The notes beneath the pieces are model-generated. The model saw nothing but the letters and a program-made list of their open reading frames with translations, was not told the DNA's origin and searched no databases. Position numbers and translations under genes: made by a program. From contig NZ_CP180191.1 of assembly GCF_047549485.1 (NCBI RefSeq), forward strand, positions 2,170,001 through 2,234,000: 64,000 bases of DNA, read 5' to 3'. Source of the stretch: Piscinibacterium candidicorallinum. GTDB taxonomy: Bacteria > Pseudomonadota > Gammaproteobacteria > Burkholderiales > Burkholderiaceae_C. Shown piece after piece: positions 24,596 through 33,578 of this stretch. Within the stretch, counting starts at the first letter, position 1. The number at the start of each line of letters is the position of its first letter.

Positions 24596-26242
24596 TTAGA
24601 GCATCACGCGGCGGAAATCCGCCAGCACGGTGGCCAGGTAGGTGTTGAAGCGCGCTGCAGCGGCACCATCGATCACGCGGTGATCCCAGGACAGGCTCAT
24701 CGGCAGGATCAGGCGCGGTGCGAACTCGCTGCCGTTCCACACCGGCTTCATGCTGGAGCGGCACACCCCGAGAATGGCCACTTCCGGCGCGTTGATGATC
24801 GGTGTGAAGTAGGTGCCGCCGATGCCACCGAGCGAGGAAATCGAGAAGCAGCCGCCCTGCATCTGCGCCGGCGAGAGCTTGCCTTCGCGCGCCAGCGCTG
24901 CGAGGTCTGCGGTCTCCTTCGCGATCTCGAAGACGCCCTTCTTGTCGGCGTCGCGGATCACCGGAACCACCAGCCCGTTGGGCGTGTCGGCGGCAAAGCC
25001 GATGTGGAAGTACTTCTTGAGCACCAGGTTCTCGCCTTCCAGCGAGGCGTTGAACTCCGGGAACTTCTTGAGCGCCGCCACGCAGGCCTTAATCAGGAAG
25101 GCCAGCATGGTCAGCTTGGCGCCGGACTTGGCGTTCTCCTCGTTGAGCTTCACGCGGAAAGCTTCCAGATCCGTGATGTCGGCGTCTTCGTGGTTGGTGA
25201 CGTGCGGGATCATCACCCAGTTGCGGTGCAGGTTGGCACCACTCAACTTCTTGATGCGCGACAGCGGCTTGGTCTCGACCTCGCCGAACTTGCTGAAGTC
25301 CACCTTCGGCCAGTCGATCACGCTCACATTGCCGCCACCGCCGCTGGCAGGCGCTGCGGCAGCGGCGGGTGCGCCCGAAACCAATGCGGCCACGGCGCCC
25401 TTCACGTAGCCACGCACGTCATCGGGCGTGATGCGGCCCTTGGGCCCGGTACCCGGAACGCGATTGATGTCCACGCCAAGTTCGCGCGCAAAAGCGCGCA
25501 CTGAGGGCGAAGCATGGGCCGGCTTGCCGTCGGCTGGGGGCGCAGCAGCAGCCACGGCCATGGGTGCGGGTGTCACTACCGTGGGGCTGGCGGCGGGTAC
25601 GGCGGCCGCAGTCACCGCAGGCGTCGGCGCAGGCGCTGCAGCCGGTGCCGCGGCGACAGGCGCGCCTACGCTTGCCGCCAGCTTGACCAGCGGCGTGCCC
25701 TTGTTGACCTTGTCGCCCACCTTGACCAGTACCTCGACCACGGCCCCGGCGGCCGACGAAGGAATCTCCATCGAGGCCTTGTCAGACTCCACGGTGATCA
25801 GCGACTGCTCGGTGCGTACGGTGTCGCCCACCTTGACCATGACTTCGATGACTTCCACATCCTTGAAGTCACCGATGTCCGGCACGCTGACCAGCACCGG
25901 GCCGGCGCTGCCGGCCGCAGCCGGGGACGCTGCGGGTGCAGGTGTGGGAGCCGGGCCAGGCGCAACAGCCGCAGGCGCCGGTGTGGGCGCCGCGGCTGCA
26001 GATGCACCCGCCTCGACCATCAGCACCAGCGTGCCCTCGCCGACCTTGTCGCCCACCTTGACCTTGATCTCCTTGACCACGCCGGCCGCGGCCGATGGGA
26101 TCTCCATCGAGGCCTTGTCGGATTCCACTGTGATCAACGACTGATCCTTGGCGATCGTGTCGCCCACCTTGACCAGCACCTCGATGACTTCCACTTCCTT
26201 GAAGTCACCGATGTCCGGAACCTTCACTTCCTGCAGTGCCAT
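24596..26242 (-). CDS. aceF: Pyruvate dehydrogenase E2, dihydrolipoyl acetyltransferase
   Basis: 548 aa. Transfers acetyl groups from E1 to CoA. Two lipoyl domains (1-80, and about 118-195), each with ESDKASME, are joined by Ala/Pro linkers; a peripheral-subunit-binding domain follows (ASPSVRAFARELGVDINRVPGTG), then the catalytic domain with DHRVIDG near residues 519-525. The first 32 bases match those of lpdA exactly, and the lipoyl domains of the two genes are close in sequence. ATG 26242. Second gene of the PDH operon, 67 bp after aceE. Confidence 0.95.
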   Translation of the reverse strand: MALQEVKVPDIGDFKEVEVIEVLVKVGDTIAKDQSLITVESDKASMEIPSAAAGVVKEIKVKVGDKVGEGTLVLMVEAGASAAAAPTPAPAAVAPGPAPTPAPAASPAAAGSAGPVLVSVPDIGDFKDVEVIEVMVKVGDTVRTEQSLITVESDKASMEIPSSAAGAVVEVLVKVGDKVNKGTPLVKLAASVGAPVAAAPAAAPAPTPAVTAAAVPAASPTVVTPAPMAVAAAAPPADGKPAHASPSVRAFARELGVDINRVPGTGPKGRITPDDVRGYVKGAVAALVSGAPAAAAAPASGGGGNVSVIDWPKVDFSKFGEVETKPLSRIKKLSGANLHRNWVMIPHVTNHEDADITDLEAFRVKLNEENAKSGAKLTMLAFLIKACVAALKKFPEFNASLEGENLVLKKYFHIGFAADTPNGLVVPVIRDADKKGVFEIAKETADLAALAREGKLSPAQMQGGCFSISSLGGIGGTYFTPIINAPEVAILGVCRSSMKPVWNGSEFAPRLILPMSLSWDHRVIDGAAAARFNTYLATVLADFRRVML

Positions 26243-26309
26243 TGTTCTTCCTGTGTCTTGTGCGAGCACCCGGCGCACGCATCACGCCGGGCGGGGTACG
26301 GGTTGAGGC

Positions 26310-29003
26310 TCAGGCGTAGAGCGGGTTGGCCTTGTCCGGGTTGATGCCGTACTTCTTGATGGCTTCATCCACCTTGGCGGCGGGAATCGCGCGTTCCTCG
26401 GCCAGCGCCTTGAGCGCAGCCACGACCACGAAGTAGCGATTCACCTCGAAGTGCTCGCGCAGCTTGGCGCGGCTGTCGCTGCGTCCGAAGCCGTCCGTGC
26501 CAAGCACCTTGAAGGTGCGGCCCTTGGGGACATGCGGGCGGATCTGGTCGGCAAAGAGCTTCATGTAGTCGGTAGACGCGACGATGGGGCCGCTGTGCTT
26601 TTCCAGCTGCTGCGCCACGTAGGGCAGCCTGGGTGCCTCGGTGGGGTGCAGCAGGTTGTGGCGCTCGCAGTCCTGACCGTCGCGGGCCAGCAGGGTAAAG
26701 CTCGGGCAGCTCCACAGGTCTGCCGCCACGCCCCAATCCTGCTCGAGCAGTTCGGCGGCGGCCATCACTTCGCGCATGATGGTGCCCGAACCCATGAGCT
26801 GCACACGCAAAGCGGCATCACCACCCTTCTTGAGCAGGTACATGCCCTTGAGAATGCCCGCTTCATCACCCGCCTTCAGGCCGGGGTGCGGGTAGTTCTC
26901 GTTCATCAGAGTGATGTAGTAGAAGACGTCTTCCTGCTTCTCCACCATGCGCTTCAGGCCGTCGTGCAGGATGACGGCGACCTCGTGCGCAAAGGTCGGG
27001 TCGTAGGGGACGCAGTTGGGGATGGTGGCGGCCATGATGTGGCTGTGGCCGTCCTCGTGCTGCAGGCCCTCGCCGTTCAGGGTCGTGCGCCCGGCAGTGC
27101 CGCCCAGCAGGAAGCCGCGCGCGCGCATGTCGCCAGCGGCCCAGGCCAGGTCACCCGTGCGCTGCAGACCGAACATGCTGTAGAAGATGTAGAACGGGAT
27201 CGTGATCCGGTTGTTGGTGCTGTAGCTGGTGGCCGCGGCAATCCAGCTGCTCATGGCGCCCGCCTCGTTGATGCCCTCCTGCAGGATCTGACCGTCCTTG
27301 GTCTCCTTGTAGAACATCACCTGGTCCTTATCGACCGGCTCGTAGAGCTGGCCTTGGGCCGAGTAGATGCCGATCTGGCGGAACAGGCCTTCCATGCCGA
27401 AGGTGCGTGCCTCGTCCACGAGGATGGGCACCACGCGCGGGCCGACGCTCTTGTCGCGCAGCAGCTGTGTGATGAAGCGCACATAAGCCTGGGTCGTGGA
27501 GATCTCGCGGCCTTCGGCCGTCGGGTCCAGAACGGCCTGGAAGACAGAGAGATCCGGCACGGTGAGCGACTCATCGGCCTTGACGCGACGGGCAGGCAGG
27601 TAGCCGCCCAGGGCCTTGCGGCGCTCGTGCAAGTACTTCATCTCGGGCGAGTCGGCCGCCGGCTTCAGGAAGGGAAGATCGGCCAGATGCGCGTCTTCAA
27701 TGGGGATGTTGAAGCGGTCACGCATCTCGCGGATGGTTTCATCCGTGAGCTTCTTGGTCTGGTGGGCGGTGTTCTTGCCTTCGGCCACCTTGCCCATGCC
27801 GAAGCCCTTGATGGTCTTGACCAGCAGCACCGTGGGCTGGTCCTTGGAGCGACTGGCCTGGCTGAAGGCGGCGTAGATCTTGTGCGGGTCATGCCCACCG
27901 CGGTTCAGGCGCCAGATGTCGTCATCACTCATGCGGCTGACGAGCTCGAGCGTGGCCGGGTGCTTGCCGAAGAAGTGCTTGCGCACGTAGGCGCCGTCGT
28001 TGGCCTTGTAGTTCTGGTACTCGCCGTCCACCGTCTCCATCATGATGCGCATGAGGTGACCTTCGCGGTCGGCGGCCAGCAGCGGATCCCAGTAGCTGCC
28101 CCAGATGACCTTGATGACGTTCCAGCCGGCACCGCGGAAATCGGCCTCCAGTTCCTGGATGATCTTGCCGTTGCCGCGCACCGGGCCGTCAAGGCGCTGC
28201 AGATTGCAGTTGACGACGAAGATCAGGTTGTTGAGCTTCTCGCGCCCGGCCATCCCGATGGCGCCCATTGATTCCGGCTCGTCCATCTCGCCATCGCCGC
28301 AGAAGGCCCAGACCTTGCGCTTCTCGGTGGTGGCAATGCCGCGCGCCTGCAGGTATTTCAGGAAGCGCGCCTGATAGATCGCCATCAGCGGGCCAAGGCC
28401 CATCGACACCGTGGGGAACTGCCAGAAATCCGGCATCAACTTGGGGTGCGGGTAGCTGGACAGTCCCTTGCCATCCACCTCGCGGCGGAAGTTCAGCAGC
28501 TGGTCTTCGGTCAGGCGGCCTTCGAGGAAGGCGCGGGCATAGATGCCGGGTGAGGAGTGGCCCTGGATGTAGAGCAGATCTTGACCGTCCGGATGGTCCG
28601 GGCCCTTCCAGAAGTGGTTGAAGCCGACCCCGAGCATGTTGGCCAGCGAGGCGAAGCTCGATATGTGGCCGCCCAGGTCTCCATCGGCGCGGTTGGCCTT
28701 GACCACCATGGCCATGGCGTTCCAGCGCATCCAAGAGCGCAGCTTCTCCTCGAGCTCCAGGTTGCCCGGGCAGTGTTCTTCAAGATGCGCCGGAATGGTG
28801 TTGACGTAGGCCGTGTTGGCCGAAAACGGGATGTGCGCACCGCGGCGGCGGGCCACGTCGACCAGGCGCTCCAGCAGATAGTGGGCGCGCTCGGCGCCCT
28901 CGCGTTCGATGACCGCTTCGAGCGCTTCGAGCCATTCCTTGGTCTCGATGCTGTCGGGGTCGTTGGCGGCTTGCGTCGTGAGCCGATCCAATTGCGCGGC
29001 CAT
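26310..29003 (-). CDS. aceE: Pyruvate dehydrogenase E1 component (homodimeric)
   Basis: 897 aa, the normal length for the homodimeric E1 of gammaproteobacterial and betaproteobacterial type. It decarboxylates pyruvate with thiamine diphosphate and acetylates the E2 lipoyl group. ThDP motif: GDGEMDEPES...NLIFVVNCN; also HISSFASLANMLGVGFNHFW and GQDLLYIQGHSSPGIYARAF near the N-terminus, with C-terminal LGTDGFGRSDSRAKLREHFEVNRYFV. ATG 29003 follows AGGAG. First gene of aceE-aceF-(HslV-like)-lpdA, divergent from the sensor kinase gene. Confidence 0.96.
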   Translation of the reverse strand: MAAQLDRLTTQAANDPDSIETKEWLEALEAVIEREGAERAHYLLERLVDVARRRGAHIPFSANTAYVNTIPAHLEEHCPGNLELEEKLRSWMRWNAMAMVVKANRADGDLGGHISSFASLANMLGVGFNHFWKGPDHPDGQDLLYIQGHSSPGIYARAFLEGRLTEDQLLNFRREVDGKGLSSYPHPKLMPDFWQFPTVSMGLGPLMAIYQARFLKYLQARGIATTEKRKVWAFCGDGEMDEPESMGAIGMAGREKLNNLIFVVNCNLQRLDGPVRGNGKIIQELEADFRGAGWNVIKVIWGSYWDPLLAADREGHLMRIMMETVDGEYQNYKANDGAYVRKHFFGKHPATLELVSRMSDDDIWRLNRGGHDPHKIYAAFSQASRSKDQPTVLLVKTIKGFGMGKVAEGKNTAHQTKKLTDETIREMRDRFNIPIEDAHLADLPFLKPAADSPEMKYLHERRKALGGYLPARRVKADESLTVPDLSVFQAVLDPTAEGREISTTQAYVRFITQLLRDKSVGPRVVPILVDEARTFGMEGLFRQIGIYSAQGQLYEPVDKDQVMFYKETKDGQILQEGINEAGAMSSWIAAATSYSTNNRITIPFYIFYSMFGLQRTGDLAWAAGDMRARGFLLGGTAGRTTLNGEGLQHEDGHSHIMAATIPNCVPYDPTFAHEVAVILHDGLKRMVEKQEDVFYYITLMNENYPHPGLKAGDEAGILKGMYLLKKGGDAALRVQLMGSGTIMREVMAAAELLEQDWGVAADLWSCPSFTLLARDGQDCERHNLLHPTEAPRLPYVAQQLEKHSGPIVASTDYMKLFADQIRPHVPKGRTFKVLGTDGFGRSDSRAKLREHFEVNRYFVVVAALKALAEERAIPAAKVDEAIKKYGINPDKANPLYA

Positions 29004-29127
29004 GGCGTCTCCTGCTGTTGCGACCGCGTTGCTGCTTGGCCGCTTATGGGTGGTGGGCGAAGTAGACGGGCTTTAGAGGCCCGTGACTAGATCGATTCTT
29101 CCTGAGATTTTCAATGGGCGCAAGTAC

Positions 29128-29175
29128 GTTTCATATAACGGAATACTGGCGATTGCCTTTGTCAAACAAATGACA
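29128..29175. promoter_or_regulatory. Operator-like palindromes between aceE and the sensor kinase gene
   Basis: In the 307-bp gap 29004-29310, which has an AT-rich middle unlike its flanks. GTTTCATATAACGGAATA (29128-29145) is an imperfect TTYC-N7-GGAA dyad of the type bound by IclR-family regulators. TGTCA-AACAAA-TGACA (29160-29175) is a perfect 5-bp inverted repeat. Their place between divergent PDH and two-component genes suggests control of one or both; the binding protein is not known. No further gene is seen in the gap. Confidence 0.4.
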
Positions 29176-29310
29176 CGCACTTCGGTGGAATCACTGCGGC
29201 TCCTCGCTGAACCGCCTTCGCAGCGACGCATTCCGCCCCGTCTGCAGTCAAGGTGCCGGTGCATGCGCGCTGCCAGCCCAATGCAAGGACTGCATCGATA
29301 CACTGACCCG

Positions 29311-31749
29311 ATGCGCCCCGTTTTCGTCGATCTCGTCCGCCGCAACAGTCAGTTGCGCGGCGCGAGCATGCCGCGCTGGGCGTGGCTGACGCCGCTGATC
29401 GCCGTGTCGGTGTTCGTGGCCGTGATGGTCGCGATCTTCGTGTACCTGCGCGGCCACGAAGCCGCGCAGCAGCGCGAGACCCTGAACAAGGACCTCGAAT
29501 ACACCCAGCAGTCTGTGCGTCTGCGGCTGACCGCGCTTCAGGAGTCGCTGCTCGCGCTGTCTCGCGATGTCGCCACGGGCGACGTGTCGGACGAAACCGT
29601 CTGGTCCGATACCGCGCCGATCATCAACGACTACCCCTTCGTAGTGGCGATGGCCTGGCTTGATACCGAGGGGGGCTCACGCTGGGTGCGCCCCGCGCCC
29701 AACGTGGTGGCGGAGGTCGTGGATATCGCCGCGCGCCGCGCGGCTGACGAGCAGACCCGCGCCACCTGGCGGGCGGTGCGCGATACCGGCCTGCCCGCGT
29801 ATTCCCGCCCCTTCCTGGGCGGTGACAAGCAGATCTACATCGAACTTCAGGTGCCCGTGGGTCAGGCACGCAAGCCACAGGGCACCCTGCTCGCCCTGCT
29901 CTCGCTGGACCGCATGATGACCACGCTGGTGCCTGCGGCGGTGAGCCAGAAGTACCGCGTGTTCTTTGTGGACTCCGACGAAAACGTGCTGGCGAGCACC
30001 TCGGCCCGCGCCCCGCAGGACAGCGATCTCACCTACGCCACGCCGCTGGACCCGCCCGGCCGTGGCTTGGCTGTGCGCGCGTATGCCTATGCCACCGACA
30101 GCCAGCTGGTGGGCAACATGCTGCTGGCACTGGTGTTCGGTCTGTCGGCGCTGATCATTTGGAGCCTGTCGCAGCTGTACCGCCACACACGGCGGCGCAA
30201 CGCTGCCGAGCGCGCCTTGCTCGCTGAAACCACCTTCCGCCGTGCAATGGAGGACTCGCTCATCACCGGTATGCGCGCGCTCGACCTGCACGGCCGCATC
30301 ACCTACGTGAACAAGGCCTTCTGCGACATGCTGGGCATGAGCGAGGCAGAGCTCATCGGCAAGACGGCGCCCTTCCCCTACTGGGTGGAGGAAAACAGTC
30401 AGGAGCATCACCGCAGCCTGGCCCTCGTGCTCTCGGGCAACGCTCCGCCCTCCGGCTTCCAGATCGAAGTGCAGCGCGCCGATGGCACGCGCTTTCCGGC
30501 ACGGATGTATGTCAGCCCGCTGATCGACGAAAACGGCGTGCAGACGGGCTGGATGACTTCGATGACCGACATCACCGAGCCAAACAAGATCCGCGACGAG
30601 CTGGCCGCCGCGCAGCGCCGCTTCGTCACGGTGTTTGAACAGCTCGATGCTGCGGTGTCCGTGCGTGCTGTCGGTGCAAACGGCGAGGACGAACTGCTGT
30701 TTGCCAACGCCGCCTACGAGCGCCTGTTCGGCCGCGACATCCACGGCCACCTGAGCCTGTCGGCCGACGACCTGGAACCGGAAGTGCCGACCTACGAGAC
30801 CTACCAGCCGCGCGTGCAGCGCTGGTTCGAGGTGCGCGAACGGCAGATCGACTGGGTGGATGGCCGTACGGCACGCCTGCAGGTCGCCACCGACGTGACG
30901 TTGCGCCACGAAGCCGAGGAACAGAGCCGCAGCCAGCAGGAGAAGGTACAGCTCACCAGCCGCCTGATCACCATGGGCGAGATGGCCTCCAGCCTGGCCC
31001 ACGAGCTGAACCAGCCGCTCACCGCGATTGCAAACTACAGCACGGGGGCGGTCTCGCGGGTGAAGAGCGGCAACACCGACGCCACCACCCTGCTGCCGGC
31101 GCTGGAGAAAGCCAGCGAGCAGGCGCTGCGAGCCGGCGCGATCATCCGGCGGATTCGCGAATTTGTGAAGCGCAGCGAACCCGTCAAGCACGAGGTCGAT
31201 CTGCCCAGCCTGGCCGACGATGCCGTGGGCTTTGCGGAGATCGAGGCCAAGCGGCGCAGCGTGCAGATCGTGGCGCAGATTCCTGAAGGCGGTGCACCGG
31301 TCATGGCCGACCGCATCATGATCGAGCAGGTGCTGCTGAACCTGCTGAAAAACGCGATCGAGGCCATGAAGGACTGCGCCCTGCCGCCTGCGGAACGGAT
31401 CGTGCGTCTGGAGGTCGAAGACCGCGGCTACGAGGTGGAGTTCTCCGTGATCGATCGCGGCCACGGCGTACCCGATGCCATCAAGGACAAGCTGTTCGAC
31501 CCCTTCTTCTCGACCAAGAGCGACGGCATGGGCATGGGCCTGAACATCTGCCGCACGATCATCGAGTTCCACCAGGGCCGGCTCTGGGTGGACGATAATC
31601 CGGCTGGTGGCGCGGCCTTCCACTTCACACTGCCCCGTGCGAGTGCAGCCCAGCGCGTGGAGCGCAGCGCAAGCCCGACCGAGTCTGGCATGACAGCCCG
31701 ACAGAACAACGAAGTACCAACGCAGTCCCTTCCTCCGGAGACAAGATGA
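29311..31749 (+). CDS. PAS-containing membrane sensor histidine kinase (FixL-like family)
   Basis: 812 aa. Transmembrane helix at about 25-48 (LTPLIAVSVFVAVMVAIFVYL), a periplasmic sensor region (about 50-270, possibly CHASE-like), a second helix at about 270-290 (MLLALVFGLSALIIWSL), then PAS domains (from RAMEDSLITGMRALDLHGRITYVNKAFCDMLG and from RFVTVFEQLDAAVSV). HisKA follows with His564 in SSLAHELNQPLTAIANYS, then the HATPase (NLLKNAIEAM, DRGHGVPD, MGMGLNICRTII). No haem-type proof that it senses oxygen. It overlaps the FixJ-like gene by ATGA. ATG 29311 is used; ATG 29281 is possible. Confidence 0.9.
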   Translation: MRPVFVDLVRRNSQLRGASMPRWAWLTPLIAVSVFVAVMVAIFVYLRGHEAAQQRETLNKDLEYTQQSVRLRLTALQESLLALSRDVATGDVSDETVWSDTAPIINDYPFVVAMAWLDTEGGSRWVRPAPNVVAEVVDIAARRAADEQTRATWRAVRDTGLPAYSRPFLGGDKQIYIELQVPVGQARKPQGTLLALLSLDRMMTTLVPAAVSQKYRVFFVDSDENVLASTSARAPQDSDLTYATPLDPPGRGLAVRAYAYATDSQLVGNMLLALVFGLSALIIWSLSQLYRHTRRRNAAERALLAETTFRRAMEDSLITGMRALDLHGRITYVNKAFCDMLGMSEAELIGKTAPFPYWVEENSQEHHRSLALVLSGNAPPSGFQIEVQRADGTRFPARMYVSPLIDENGVQTGWMTSMTDITEPNKIRDELAAAQRRFVTVFEQLDAAVSVRAVGANGEDELLFANAAYERLFGRDIHGHLSLSADDLEPEVPTYETYQPRVQRWFEVRERQIDWVDGRTARLQVATDVTLRHEAEEQSRSQQEKVQLTSRLITMGEMASSLAHELNQPLTAIANYSTGAVSRVKSGNTDATTLLPALEKASEQALRAGAIIRRIREFVKRSEPVKHEVDLPSLADDAVGFAEIEAKRRSVQIVAQIPEGGAPVMADRIMIEQVLLNLLKNAIEAMKDCALPPAERIVRLEVEDRGYEVEFSVIDRGHGVPDAIKDKLFDPFFSTKSDGMGMGLNICRTIIEFHQGRLWVDDNPAGGAAFHFTLPRASAAQRVERSASPTESGMTARQNNEVPTQSLPPETR

Positions 31750-32348
31750 ACGACAAGGACATGGTGTACGTCGTCGATGACGACGAAGCGGTGCGCGACT
31801 CACTGGCCTGGCTGCTTGAGGGCGCGGGCTACCGCGTGCAGGCCTTCGACAGTGCCGAGTCTTTCCTCGATCGCTTCGACGCCAACAGGGTCTCCGTGCT
31901 CGTGCTGGACATCCGCATGCCCGGCATGACCGGCCTGGAGCTGCAGGAAGTGCTGACGCAGCGCGGTGCGCTGGTGCCCATCATCTTCATTACCGGCCAT
32001 GGCGACGTGCCGATGGCCGTGCAGGCCATGAAGCTGGGCGCGGCCGACTTCCTCGAGAAGCCCTTCAACGAGACCATCCTGCGCGAGCTGGTGGCCAAGA
32101 TGATGGAGATTGCGCGGGTTCGCCGCGACGATGCCGTGGCCCGCGCGCAGAACGAGGCGCTGGTGGCCAAACTCACGCAGCGCGAACGCCAGGTGCTCGA
32201 GCGCATCATGGCCGGCCGCCTGAACAAGCAGATCGCCGATGACCTCTCCATCTCGATCAAGACCGTGGAAGCGCACCGCGCCTCCATCATGACGAAGCTG
32301 GACGTGAACACGGTGGCCGAGCTGATGCGCGTGGTGCTGTCCAAGTAG
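31746..32348 (+). CDS. FixJ-type response regulator
   Basis: 200 aa. Receiver domain with the acidic DDDE at 11-14, phosphoacceptor Asp55 in VLVLDIRMPG and Lys in FLEKPFN, then a LuxR/FixJ DNA-binding domain (LTQRERQVLERIMAGRLNKQIADDLSISIKTVEAHRASIM). Partner of the upstream kinase by the 4-bp stop/start overlap. The pair lies head-to-head with the PDH operon, so control of aceE is a reasonable guess, not proven. A strong terminator follows. Confidence 0.93.
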   Translation: MNDKDMVYVVDDDEAVRDSLAWLLEGAGYRVQAFDSAESFLDRFDANRVSVLVLDIRMPGMTGLELQEVLTQRGALVPIIFITGHGDVPMAVQAMKLGAADFLEKPFNETILRELVAKMMEIARVRRDDAVARAQNEALVAKLTQRERQVLERIMAGRLNKQIADDLSISIKTVEAHRASIMTKLDVNTVAELMRVVLSK

Positions 32349-32415
32349 CACACGGGCACCGCGCAGTCGGCTTCAGACCCGGCTTTACGGGGTCGCAAAG
32401 GCACTTCGGGTTCCA

Positions 32416-32449
32416 AAAAAGGCCGAAATTGAACGATTTCGGCCTTTTT
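32416..32449 (+). terminator. Strong bidirectional-looking terminator after the two-component genes
   Basis: A 14-bp perfect stem AAAAAGGCCGAAAT / ATTTCGGCCTTTTT with a 6-nt loop (TGAACG), 67 bp after the response-regulator stop. The rest of the 342-bp gap 32349-32690 holds a partial copy of the dispersed repeat and the folD leader; no gene is seen. Confidence 0.9.
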
Positions 32450-32478
32450 GCCATTTCCTTATGTTCTCAAGATTGGCT

Positions 32479-32494
32479 CCAGACAAGCGGAAAG
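32479..32494 (-). repeat. Core of the dispersed repeat, partial copy F
   Basis: CCAGACAAGCGGAAAG is an exact reverse complement of the 16-nt core CTTTCCGCTTGTCTGG shared by copies B, C and D. The hairpin half is not recognisable here, so only the 5' core remains. Confidence 0.5.
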
Positions 32495-32690
32495 TGTCCG
32501 TTTTCAAGCCCTGCTTTTGCATGGCCGATTTTGAAACCCGATGATTTGGTGCCGTGGGTGACGCGGCACAAAAGCACCTTCCCCCGCGCCTAGAATCCGC
32601 ACTTCGCCCGAGCAGGCGCCGGATCGGTGCCAGACCCGCCCCGTTGCAGGCCCACCCGGCCTGGCACCCCACTTTCAAGTCACCGCCTCC

Positions 32691-33542
32691 ATGTCCACCG
32701 TACGCATCATTGACGGCAAGGCCGTTGCCCAGACCCTCCGTGGCCAGATCGCCCAGCGCGTCGCCAAACTGACTGCCGCCGGCCGCACGCCGGGCCTCAC
32801 CGTGGTGCTGGTCGGCGACGACCCCGCCAGCCAGGTCTATGTGCGCAACAAGGTGAAGTCCTGCCAGGAAGTGGGCATGCGTTCGGACATGATCACTCTG
32901 CCCGCCACCAGCACCCAGGCAGAGGTCGAGGCCGTACTCAAGCGCCTGTCGGCCGACCCGGCCGTGGACGGCATCCTGCTGCAGCTGCCGCTGCCGAAGG
33001 GGCTGGACAGCCACAAGGCAATCGAGTGCATCGACCCTGCCAAGGACGTGGACGGCCTGACCATGGCCAGCGCCGGCGCGCTGTTCGACGGGATGCCCAG
33101 CTTCATTCCGTGCACGCCCTACGGCTGCATGAAGCTGCTGGAGTCCGTCGGCTGCGACCCCAAAGGCAAGCACGCGGTGGTGATCGGCCGCAGCATCCTG
33201 GTGGGCAAACCAGTGGGCATGCTGCTGCTGGCGGCCAATGCCACGGTGACCTTCTGCCATAGCGCCACGAGCAACCTCAAGGAGATCGTCCGCCAGGCGG
33301 ACATCGTGATCGCCGCCGTGGGCCGCCCGAAGATGATCGGCGCAGACATGATCAAGCCAGGCGCCGTGGTGATCGACGTCGGCATCAACCGCACGGCCGA
33401 AGGCAAGCTGGTGGGTGACGTGGACTTCGACGCCCTGCTGCCGGTCGCTGGTGCCATCACCCCGGTGCCCGGCGGCGTCGGCCCGATGACCATCACCATG
33501 CTTCTGGAAAACACCCTTCACGCCGTCGAGCGCCGCGGCTGA
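32691..33542 (+). CDS. folD: Methylenetetrahydrofolate dehydrogenase / cyclohydrolase FolD
   Basis: 283 aa bifunctional enzyme. Oxidises 5,10-methylene-THF with NADP and hydrolyses the product to 10-formyl-THF. Motifs: YVRNKVKSCQEVGM with the catalytic Lys, GILLQLPLPKGLD, PAKDVDGL, the NADP site VIGRSILVGKPVGMLLL, and PVPGGVGPMTITMLLENT at the end. ATG 32691. Followed 36 bp on by prlC on the same strand, a common neighbour order in Comamonadaceae-like genomes. Confidence 0.95.
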   Translation: MSTVRIIDGKAVAQTLRGQIAQRVAKLTAAGRTPGLTVVLVGDDPASQVYVRNKVKSCQEVGMRSDMITLPATSTQAEVEAVLKRLSADPAVDGILLQLPLPKGLDSHKAIECIDPAKDVDGLTMASAGALFDGMPSFIPCTPYGCMKLLESVGCDPKGKHAVVIGRSILVGKPVGMLLLAANATVTFCHSATSNLKEIVRQADIVIAAVGRPKMIGADMIKPGAVVIDVGINRTAEGKLVGDVDFDALLPVAGAITPVPGGVGPMTITMLLENTLHAVERRG

Positions 33543-33578
33543 AATCACCTCGTTCGCACATTCACCGCCTTCTGAACC

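Noticed and set aside
26451..28271. 606-codon plus-strand open frame over aceE
   Set aside because: Shadow of aceE; no recognisable protein.
29677..31803. 708-codon minus-strand open frame over the sensor kinase
   Set aside because: Shadow of the kinase gene, whose HisKA and ATPase motifs are complete.
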